NCBI GenBank assembly: GCA_016209585.1
Contig: JACQVU010000466.1
Span: forward strand, 1-5,275
DNA from: Planctomycetota bacterium
GTDB taxonomy: Bacteria > Planctomycetota > UBA8742 > JACQVU01
Direction: 5' to 3'
DNA: 5,275 nt
The notes beneath the pieces are model-generated. The model did no database searches. It was not told the DNA's origin and saw only the letters and a list, made by a program, of their open reading frames with translations. A program made the translations under genes and the position numbers. Below are positions 1-5,275 of the stretch, one piece after another. The number at the start of each line of letters is the position of its first letter. Position 1 is the first letter of the stretch.

Positions 1-1
1 C

Positions 2-76
2 CGCCGGGAAGGCACACTGGGGAAGATGCGGCTCACGCCCATCGCCAACGCCATCCGCGATACCAAGACCGGGTAG
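2..76 (+). CDS. C-terminal fragment of an unidentified protein
   Basis: The window opens inside a plus-strand reading frame that runs 24 codons to a TAG stop at 74-76. The tail includes the segment GKMRLTPIANAIRDTKTG. Nearly all third codon positions are G or C (21 of 24), as expected for a real gene in DNA of this composition, and the peptide has an ordinary mixed composition rather than the Arg/Pro/Ala-rich look of shadow frames. I do not recognise the family from so short a tail. The gene converges on the lipoprotein gene ending at 383. The call rests only on codon bias and composition, so it is tentative. Confidence 0.4.
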   Translation, partial: RREGTLGKMRLTPIANAIRDTKTG

Positions 77-382
77 AGCCGAACGCGAGAACGTCACGGC
101 AGGCGCTGCGAACCGCGGAGAGACTCCGCCCACAGCGTCTCATCGCGGCCCTGCTACCGCTCCCCGCGCCACCCATCAGCCCCCGCCGCTGGAAAAACAG
201 GCCCTTCCCGCGCCGGTTCCGCGCGATCCGCCCCGCCCGGATGATCGACCGCCCGCTGACGCGGCTGACAGCGCAACCGGCTCAAACGTTTCACGGTCGC
301 CGGGCGCGGGTCTGATGTCGCGCCGTCCGGGCCGCGGAAAACCCGCCGGGGTTCGTTGGCGGGTCGCGCGCGTTGGGGCGGG
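77..382. other. Convergent intergenic spacer, no gene seen
   Basis: About 300 bases separate the stop of the partial plus-strand gene from the stop of the minus-strand lipoprotein gene. The open frames across it give Arg/Pro/Ala-rich translations typical of non-coding GC-rich DNA. It contains the terminator candidate at 338-364 and a small perfect hairpin at 115-129 (six-base arms GCGGAG/CTCCGC, three-base loop) that lacks a T-tract. I see nothing else in it. Confidence 0.6.
338..364 (-). terminator. Rho-independent terminator of the lipoprotein gene
   Basis: Read on the minus strand, a perfect seven-base GC-rich stem (ACCCGCC / GGCGGGT) with a ten-base loop is followed at once by a run of four T residues, the first of which is the last base of the stem. 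It lies 18 bases past the stop codon at 383-385, the usual place and orientation for an intrinsic terminator. The T-tract is short, so efficiency is uncertain. The plus-strand direction has no T-run, so it should act only on minus-strand transcription. Confidence 0.55.
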
Positions 383-994
383 CTACCGGTCCAGGCGGAA
401 GAGAAGGCGCGCGGCGCGATAGTAGTCGTCGTGGGCGGGGCCGCGCGCGCCGCCGTTCTTGCCGCGGCCGTAGATCGGCCCTTGCAGGTGGGCGGGAAAG
501 CGCGCGGCGGGGAGCGGCCCGGCACGGAGGTCCACCACGGCGACGTGGTCGGGCGTGGTTGACTGCGTGTCCAGTTCCTTGAAACTCCGGTCCTCAACCC
601 CGGCGTCGATGAGCGCGCGGCCGTCGGTGGTGGTCAGACGGAAGTAGTCGAAGTTCAGGTGGGCGTCGAGGTTCTTGACGTTCGTTTCGTCGGGAATGGC
701 GGCCGGGTCGAGCGAGAGCGTGATCTCGTTGTCACCCTCGAACAGAAGCCCCGGGCCGATCTCGAAGCGGTAGTGGTCCCAGTCGGCCGGGTCGCCCCCC
801 TCGCCCGCGGCGGGGCGTTGCTCGTCGAAGTCGGCGGCGCGCACGCCGTTCACGTCGAGGTGGTAGACGTCGTGGACGCCGTAGTCGTTCTGATCCAGTC
901 CCGAGAACTCCATCACCACCCCCACTCCGGGCCGCGAGGCGCAACCGGCGGCGAGAAGGGCGCTGACGAGCACGACAAAACGACAGAGTGTCAT
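383..994 (-). CDS. Predicted lipoprotein with beta-sandwich-like body
   Basis: This encodes a 203-residue exported protein. Residues 1-17 form a short lipoprotein signal (one Arg, then FVVLVSALLAAG) with the lipobox AAGC ending in Cys18, the expected lipidation site, so the mature protein should be membrane-anchored outside the cytoplasm. The frame is open upstream to an ATG at 1105, but that start would bury the signal 37 residues inside. The ATG at 994 puts it at the N-terminus and has an AGGAAGAAG purine stretch just upstream. Residues 40-95 (VYHLDVNGV, then WDHYRFEIGPGLLFEGDN, then EITLSL) read as alternating beta-strands ending in a 'G-x-N-x-I' turn, as is common in jelly-roll or galactose-binding-like modules. 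The fold is my inference; I know no named family for it. It is followed by a terminator candidate. The C-terminal 50 residues are Gly/Ala/Arg-rich with no recognisable motif. Confidence 0.72.
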   Translation of the reverse strand: MTLCRFVVLVSALLAAGCASRPGVGVVMEFSGLDQNDYGVHDVYHLDVNGVRAADFDEQRPAAGEGGDPADWDHYRFEIGPGLLFEGDNEITLSLDPAAIPDETNVKNLDAHLNFDYFRLTTTDGRALIDAGVEDRSFKELDTQSTTPDHVAVVDLRAGPLPAARFPAHLQGPIYGRGKNGGARGPAHDDYYRAARLLFRLDR

Positions 995-1220
995 TCGGCG
1001 CTTCTTCCTGGGGGGTTTGGACGCCACCACGGGGTCACGAGTCGTGGGCGCCCCAAAAAGCGACGCCTCCACCGCGTTCCGTTCTTCGCGCAAGCCGCGC
1101 GCCACATCGCGTAGAATGGGCGCCAGATCGGATGAAAACGTCGCGGCGCAGGGGAAGACCGGGCGTACCGGCCTCCCGCCGGAGGAAAGTGGCGCGGAGT
1201 GCCCGGCCGTCGCACCGCCC
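995..1220. other. Spacer between two minus-strand genes
   Basis: The 226 bases lie between the stop of the secreted duplicated-domain gene and the start of the lipoprotein gene. Small GC-rich hairpins overlap at 1168-1185 (CCGGC/GCCGG and CCTCC/GGAGG arms) but have no T-tract in either direction. I found no convincing promoter for the lipoprotein gene. The part nearest it is open in the lipoprotein frame, but I judge that part untranslated because of the signal-peptide position. Confidence 0.5.
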
Positions 1221-2255
1221 CTACTTCTCCGACGGGCCGCCGGCGGGCCGCGCGGGCGGTTCCTCGGACGGAGCCTTCTTCCGTGGAGGTTCCTTCTTCG
1301 GCTCCTCCTTGGGCGCCTTCTCCGCCTTGGCGGCGCGCTCGCGCTGTTCCGGCGTCAGGTCCATCAGGTGCATCCGGCCGCCCTCGTCGTTGCGCACGGC
1401 CACCTCCACCTCTTCGCCGGCTTTCAGGCCGCGGATGAAACGCGCGTGGGCATCGTGGGGAACCCACGCGCCTCCCTTGCCCTTCTGCCAGGCCGCGCTG
1501 ATCAGCAGCGTTTCCCCCGCGGCCAGCGAGGGCTTGGTGGCCTTGTTCTCGCGACGCAACGGGCCGACCTTGGCCACCTTCAACTTGAACTCGCGCCCCT
1601 CCGGGTGGATCGAGACCACCTTGCCCCGCAAGTTCCCGACGAATCCGCGCAGCCCCTCGGGCAGCGTCGGTTCGGGCGCGGGCGGCTGCTCCGCCTTTTT
1701 CGCCGGCTCGCCCTCCTTGGCGCTTTCGGGTTTCGCGGCCGGGGCGGCGGGCTTCTCCTTGTGGTCCTCCGGCTTCGCGGGCTTCTCCGCGGTCTCGCGT
1801 TTTCCTTCTTCGCCTTCGGCGGCGGCGCGCTCGCGCTGGGCCTCGGAGAGTTCGAGGACGTGGAGGCGTTCGCCCTCGTCGTTGACGACCTCAATCTCCA
1901 CCTCCTCGCCCGGTTCCAGCGTGCGGATGAAACGCACGTGGTTCCCGACGGGGCGCCACTTTCCGCCTTCGCCTTTCTCCCACGGGACGTTGATCAGCAG
2001 CGTCTGGCCGACGGCGCTCTCCGGCTTGGGCGCCTTGTTGCCCTTCCACACCTGCAACACCTTGGCCACCTTGAGCCGGAAGCCGAGGCCGTCTTTCTGG
2101 ACCTCCACCACCCGGCCGGAGAGCCGGCCGCTGAAGCCCTTGAGTCCGTCGGGAATGACCGGCTTCTCCTGGGCGAGCACGGCGGATTGAAAGCCGGCCA
2201 TCATCAGCACGCAGGCGGCGAGGAAAAGGGCGACATTGAGAATCCGCGGGCGCAT
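1221..2255 (-). CDS. Secreted protein with two tandem copies of an unknown domain
   Basis: This 344-residue protein is of unrecognised family. Residues 1-28 are a signal peptide: MRPR, then a hydrophobic core to residue 22, then the cleavage motif VLA before Gln29. The ATG at 2255 is chosen because it starts this signal and has AGGGAGG five bases upstream; the frame is open further upstream, but that part is Arg/Pro-rich and lacks these signs. Residues 34-146 and 198-310 align without gaps (offset 164), with about 61 of 113 positions identical. Each copy runs: G-F-x-G-x-L-x-G, a beta-rich stretch F-x-LKVAKV, NKA-x-KP, G-x-TLLI, W-x-KG-x-GG-x-W, H-x-RFIR, GEEVE, NDEG, then QRERAA. The linker (147-197) and tail (311-344) are rich in Lys, Pro, Glu and Ala and probably disordered. 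The beta-rich, Gly-punctuated pattern would fit a small barrel (SH3/OB-like), but that is a guess. The exported location is well supported; the function is unknown. Confidence 0.82.
   Translation of the reverse strand: MRPRILNVALFLAACVLMMAGFQSAVLAQEKPVIPDGLKGFSGRLSGRVVEVQKDGLGFRLKVAKVLQVWKGNKAPKPESAVGQTLLINVPWEKGEGGKWRPVGNHVRFIRTLEPGEEVEIEVVNDEGERLHVLELSEAQRERAAAEGEEGKRETAEKPAKPEDHKEKPAAPAAKPESAKEGEPAKKAEQPPAPEPTLPEGLRGFVGNLRGKVVSIHPEGREFKLKVAKVGPLRRENKATKPSLAAGETLLISAAWQKGKGGAWVPHDAHARFIRGLKAGEEVEVAVRNDEGGRMHLMDLTPEQRERAAKAEKAPKEEPKKEPPRKKAPSEEPPARPAGGPSEK
1326..1664 (-). repeat. Second copy of the internal domain repeat
   Basis: This codes for residues 198-310 of the secreted protein and pairs without gaps with 1818-2156, exactly 492 bases away. 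It keeps the F-x-LKVAKV, NKA, TLLI, GG-x-W, RFIR, GEEVE, NDEG and QRERAA landmarks. It has lost the 'VW' seen before the NKA motif in the first copy, where it reads GPLRRENKA instead. Charged KEEP/KKEPP low-complexity sequence follows it. Confidence 0.85.
1818..2156 (-). repeat. First copy of the internal domain repeat
   Basis: This codes for residues 34-146 of the secreted protein, directly after the signal peptide. About 54% of amino-acid positions are identical to the second copy, with no gaps. The similarity is still visible at DNA level, for example in the stretches coding for QRERAA. The copies have clearly diverged, so this is an old intragenic duplication and not an assembly artefact. 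Confidence 0.85.
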
Positions 2256-2260
2256 GACAA

Positions 2261-2267
2261 CCTCCCT
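2261..2267 (-). promoter_or_regulatory. Strong Shine-Dalgarno of the duplicated-domain gene
   Basis: Read on the minus strand the bases are AGGGAGG, five bases before the ATG at 2255. This near-ideal site settles the start of the secreted protein over the upstream in-frame codons, and it agrees with the signal peptide starting at the same Met. Confidence 0.75.
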
Positions 2268-2316
2268 GGGAACCGACAACTTCCCTCGTCCCTCAACCTC
2301 CGATGGTCCGGCAGTC

Positions 2317-2345
2317 AGTATAGGCGGGAAAACCAGGAATGAAAG
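2317..2345 (-). promoter_or_regulatory. Sigma70-type promoter for the duplicated-domain gene
   Basis: On the minus strand, TATACT (2317-2322) matches the -10 consensus TATAAT at five of six positions. It is preceded, at exactly 17 bases, by CTTTCA (2340-2345), a weak -35 matching TTGACA at three of six. The hexamers sit in one of the few A/T-rich patches of the region. Transcription from here would give a leader of roughly 55 bases before the ATG at 2255. Promoter consensus in the host phylum is unknown, so this is an inference. Confidence 0.45.
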
Positions 2346-2489
2346 TCGCTTCCCCGGCGTCGCCGATATCAATAGAAGGCGAGGTCGTGCTGGCCCCCGG
2401 CCGACCGGCCGCGCGCCGCCTTGCCGCCGCGGGCGCAAAGGTAGGACGAGGAGGCTGCGGGGGACAGGGCCGGGTCTTCGAACCAAAAG

Positions 2490-5209
2490 ATGGTCGCCAT
2501 GGAGACGAAAGAATCAACGAGCCGGATCGCCGGCGAGGCCGCGACGCTTTTTCCCGCCTCCGTGGCGCCGCCAGCGAGCATGCGGGTGCTCGCGGGCGAG
2601 TTGGCCGGCGCGGGAGTCCTGTTCGCGGCCGTCTTCCTCGTGCTGGCGGTCTTCAGTTTCGACCCCGGCGACGTCGGCCTCTCCTGGCCGGCCAATGACC
2701 CGGTGCGCAACCTGGGCGGCCCGGCTGGCGCGACCGCCGCGGCCACGCTCTACAAATATTTCGGATGGAGCACCTACGCGCTCATCCTCTGCATCGCCGG
2801 CGCCGGGTTGGGGATGTTGTTCGGCGCCACCGGCGGCGACTGGCGTCTGCGGGCCGGCGGCGTGCTGCTGCTGGTGGTCGGCCTGGCCACGCTGAGCCAG
2901 TTGGTGCAACCGGACGCCTACACTTCGCGCGTGACGCCCGCGGTCGGCGGCCTGGTGGGCTATTCGGCGAAGGTGCTGCTCACGGCGGCGTGCGGCGGGG
3001 TTGGGGCCTTTCTGGCGGCGACGTTCGCCACGCTCTCCGGCGTGCTGCTGGCCAGCGACGTGGCCCCCTGGCGTCCACTGCTCACCGCGCTGGACGCGCG
3101 CCGCGTTCGCCGCGCCCGGCTGGCCGTCGGCGGCGACCCGGCCTCGGCCGGCGGGCTCACGCCGGCGCCGGAAGTCTTCCTCTCGGCCGAAGAGCGCGCC
3201 CGCCGGCGGGCGGCGGAATTGGCGGCGGCGCGGAGCGCAGCCGGCGAGCCGAAGGCCGGCGACCAGGCGATTCCCGCCGCGCTGGCGTTGGCGGAGCCGA
3301 TGGTCGACACCGGATCGGGGGCGCTTTCGCCGGTCTTCATTGAATCCGACGACAACGACGCGCCCCTTTCACGGTTGCGTGACACCCCCCGCGCCGGTGC
3401 GGCTGAAGCCACCGAACCCGAGGCGAAGAACCGGGACGAGGGCGATGACGATGACCCGGAGAGCGCCGATCGGGGGAGCAGCGTGGTCGAAGCCGGCGAA
3501 GAGGACGAGGATATCTCGGTGGAGGCCGAATACCGCGAGGAGGGTGAAGAAAACGACGGGCCGGGCGAGGACGCCGAGGACGACGCCGACGAAGACGAAG
3601 CCGCCGCCGGGCTGGAGATCGAGGCCACGCTGGACGACGGCGGCATCAACCCCGTCGACGCCCCGGCGGAGCCGTCCGGGGGCCGGCTGCGGCCCCCGCC
3701 GCTGCCGGAGCCGCCGGCCATTCCGTGGGAGTTGCCCTCGCCGTCGCTGCTGGCGCCGGCCGCGAAGGCGGAGGTCGCGAAGATCGAGGAGTCGTTCGCG
3801 CACACGGCCGAGGCCATCCGGCAGACGCTGGGCCATTTCAAGGTGGAGGCCGAGGTGGTGGGCCACCAGCGCGGGCCGGTGGTCACGATGTTCGAGTTAC
3901 AACTGGCGCCGGGCGTGCCCATCAAGCGGATCGCCGCCGTGCTCGACGATCTGGCGCTGGGGCTGAAAGTCTCCAAGGTGCGGCTCGTGGCCCCGCTGCC
4001 CGGCCGCTCCACGGTGGGGCTGGAGGTGCCCAACGCCCTGCGTGACATGGTGGGGCTGCGCGAACTGATCGAAGACCAGTCGTTCAACGCCAAGTCCTAT
4101 CTCATTCCCTGCGTCCTCGGCCTGGACGCCGTCGGCAAGCCGGTCATCCACGACCTGGCGAAGATGCCGCACCTGCTGGTCGCGGGCACCACCGGGTCAG
4201 GCAAGAGTTCGGTGGTGAACGCCATCCTCTGCTCCATCCTGCTCACGCGGAAACCGGACGATCTGAAACTCATCCTCATCGACCCGAAAATGGTCGAACT
4301 CTCGCAGTACGACAAGGCGCCCCACCTGCTCATGCCCGTGGTCACCGACATGGAGAAGGCCGCCGTCGTCCTCTCCTGGGCGGTGGAAGAGATGGAGCGC
4401 CGCTACGCCGTGCTCTCGCTGCTGGGCGTCCGGCACGTGGACGCCTTCAACAAACTCTCCCGCCACCGTATCGAGGCGCGCCTGGCCGAGGAGGGCCGCC
4501 TGGACGAGATCGACGCCATCGACCGCCACATGCCCTTCATCGTCATCGTGGTCGACGAGTTCGCCGACCTGATGATGGTGGCCGACCAGGACGTCGAGCA
4601 GTCGGTCATCCGCCTGGCGCAGAAATCGCGCGCCGTGGGTCTCCACGTGGTGCTGGCCACCCAGCGCCCCACCGTGGACGTGATCACCGGCCTCATCAAG
4701 GCCAACATGCCCACCCGCATCGCCTGCCGCGTCATGTCGAAACAGGACTCCCGCACCATCCTCGACACCGATGGCGCCGAGAAACTGGTCGGCATGGGCG
4801 ACGTGCTCATGCTTCCTCCCGGAAAGGCCGAAACCGTGCGCGCCCAGGCCGCCTTCGTCCCGGAGGAGGAGATCGCCGCCCTCGTCGACCACTGGAAAGA
4901 ACAGGCCCCGCCCCAGTACATCGACCTCACCCCCGACCGCCCCGCCGCCGGCGCCGAAGGTGGCGACCCGCTGGACTGGCGCTCCGACGACCTCTTCCTC
5001 CAGGCCGCCGACGCCCTCGTGAAGGAGGGCCGCGGCTCAGCCTCCCTTCTCCAGCGCCTCTGCGGCATCGGCTATACCCGCGCCCCCGGCTCATCGACAT
5101 CATGCGCGCCGAGGGCATCGTCGGCCCCCACAAGGGCAGCCAGGCCAGCGAGGTGTTGCTCACCGGCGACCAATGGCCCGCCCAGCGCGCCGCCAAATAC
5201 GAGCCGTGA
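2490..5209 (+). CDS. ftsK: DNA translocase FtsK/SpoIIIE, frame broken near the 3' end
   Basis: This membrane-anchored ATP-driven motor pumps chromosomal DNA through the division septum and, in studied species, activates XerCD recombination at dif. Once the frame is repaired it has 906 residues. Four membrane segments lie at about 38-57, 95-113, 120-139 and 160-188 (FtsK_4TM type). A linker with a very acidic part (285-374) follows. The alpha domain starts at WELPSPSLL (413). The RecA-like beta motor has Walker A GTTGSGKS (566-573, Lys572), IDPKMVELS, Walker B FIVIVVDE (Asp689, Glu690), LATQRP (722-727), DSRTILD (753-759) and GMGD. The gamma winged helix begins at about 833. The frame breaks at about 5083-5087; continuing one base over gives RLIDIMRAEGIVGPHKGS and a stop at 5207-5209. 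ATG 2490 and ATG 2499 are both possible starts; neither has a clear Shine-Dalgarno, and a stop at 2442 limits extension. The family call is certain. Whether the break is real or a sequence error is open. Confidence 0.95.
5055..5090 (+). other. ftsK: Frameshift site in the gamma domain of ftsK
   Basis: The gamma domain normally reads QRRLRIGYxRAARLID. Here frame 2490 gives QRLCGIGYTRAP and then leaves the consensus after the C-run at 5083-5087, while the consensus resumes in the next frame as RLIDIM. One missing base at 5083-5087 explains the break. The upstream variant RLCG (5055-5066) is also explained by a missing G near 5059 plus an extra G near 5064, which restores RRLR. Three small indels within about 30 bases of GC-rich DNA look like low-quality consensus sequence, though true decay is possible. 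Confidence 0.8.
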
Positions 5210-5222
5210 GCCGCGAGGAGTC

Positions 5223-5255
5223 GGGGGCCGGGGGCCGGGGGTCTGGGGTCGGGGG
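5223..5255 (+). repeat. G-rich heptad-like tract with quadruplex potential
   Basis: Just 13 bases after the ftsK stop there are five G-runs of four or five bases, separated by CC, CC, TCT and TC. The unit is an imperfect seven-mer of the type GGGGGCC / GGGGGTC. Five runs with loops of two or three bases satisfy the usual pattern for an intramolecular G-quadruplex on the plus strand, which is also the RNA-like strand of ftsK. The window ends 20 bases later, so the full extent cannot be seen. Confidence 0.65.
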
Positions 5256-5275
5256 AGAACGGATATCCCCAGCAC

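Larger units (their letters stand above)
2256..2489. other. Divergent intergenic region between secreted-protein gene and ftsK
   Basis: These 234 bases separate two divergently transcribed genes. The left part carries the ribosome binding site and promoter candidate of the minus-strand gene. The right part (about 2390-2460) is very GC-rich with small hairpins, such as CGGCC/GGCCG at 2398-2411. For ftsK I see only a weak -10-like TATCAA near 2377-2382 with no good -35 partner, so I do not call a plus-strand promoter. Confidence 0.6.

Noticed and set aside
115..129. Perfect six-base-arm hairpin downstream of the partial gene at 2-76
   Set aside because: It is short, has a three-base loop and lacks a T-tract, so I do not call it a terminator.
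154..597. Minus-strand open frame overlapping the lipoprotein 3' end
   Set aside because: Its translation is Arg/Pro/Ala/Thr-rich low complexity with no signal or motif, and it overlaps the better supported lipoprotein frame; it is a GC-driven shadow.
988..2342. Two long plus-strand open frames across the secreted-protein gene
   Set aside because: They are antisense to a gene with signal peptide, strong ribosome binding site and a conserved internal duplication. Their Leu/Gly/Arg or Ser/Pro-rich products mirror the coding strand.
2398..2411. Possible operator palindrome in the divergent region (CGGCC/GGCCG)
   Set aside because: Such short GC palindromes are expected by chance in DNA of this composition, and no regulator gene is nearby.
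1221..2486. Extended start of the secreted protein at 2486
   Set aside because: The added 77 residues are Arg/Pro-rich, would bury the signal peptide and ignore the strong ribosome binding site at 2261-2267.
2960..4093. Long minus-strand open frame antisense to ftsK
   Set aside because: It is Ser/Ala-rich and mirrors the acidic linker and alpha domain of ftsK in antisense; there is no independent coding evidence.
4197..5068. Minus-strand open frames rich in His/Asp/Gly or Arg/Ser opposite the FtsK motor domain
   Set aside because: The opposite strand holds intact Walker A/B and other FtsK motifs across the same bases, so these are shadows.
5252..5270. Inverted repeat GGGGA/TCCCC after the G-rich tract
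   Set aside because: It has only five base pairs and no T-run before the window ends; it could be chance within G-rich DNA.

Overview
The window is GC-rich bacterial chromosomal DNA with strongly G/C-biased third codon positions. It carries one recognisable housekeeping gene, a DNA translocase of the FtsK/SpoIIIE family, beside two exported proteins that I cannot assign to named families. The taxon is uncertain. The style (long GC-rich spacers, exported orphan proteins, G-rich heptad-like intergenic DNA, an FtsK with a long acidic linker) reminds me of Planctomycetota/PVC-type or related candidate phyla from metagenomes. That is an impression, not a demonstrated assignment.

Layout from left to right: (1) 2-76, the C-terminal tail of an unidentified plus-strand gene. 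(2) 77-382, a convergent spacer holding a good intrinsic terminator candidate (338-364) for the minus-strand gene next to it. (3) 383-994, minus strand, a 203-aa predicted lipoprotein with a probable beta-sandwich body. (4) 995-1220, a spacer without a convincing gene. (5) 1221-2255, minus strand, a 344-aa secreted protein built from two copies of a domain of about 113 residues, joined by a Lys/Pro/Glu/Ala-rich linker, with a strong ribosome binding site and a plausible sigma70-type promoter. (6) 2256-2489, a divergent intergenic region. (7) 2490-5209, plus strand, ftsK, complete except for reading-frame damage in the last domain. (8) 5210-5275, a G-rich tract with quadruplex potential.

The ftsK gene encodes four membrane segments, an acidic linker, the alpha and RecA-like beta motor domains with intact Walker A and B motifs, and the DNA-reading gamma (winged-helix) domain. 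In the gamma domain the frame breaks at about 5083-5087, and a second, compensated anomaly lies about 25 bases upstream. Three single-base corrections restore the family consensus, which points to sequencing or assembly error, or else to very recent decay. Uncorrected, the frame stays open to the window end, so automatic annotation may extend or miss this gene.

The two minus-strand genes point the same way and both encode exported proteins, but the 226-base spacer gives no strong case for one operon. Nothing in the sequence links them functionally to ftsK, with which they share only a divergent promoter region. I see no mobile element, CRISPR array, RNA gene or defence-type system here. The most novel content is the duplicated-domain secreted protein.
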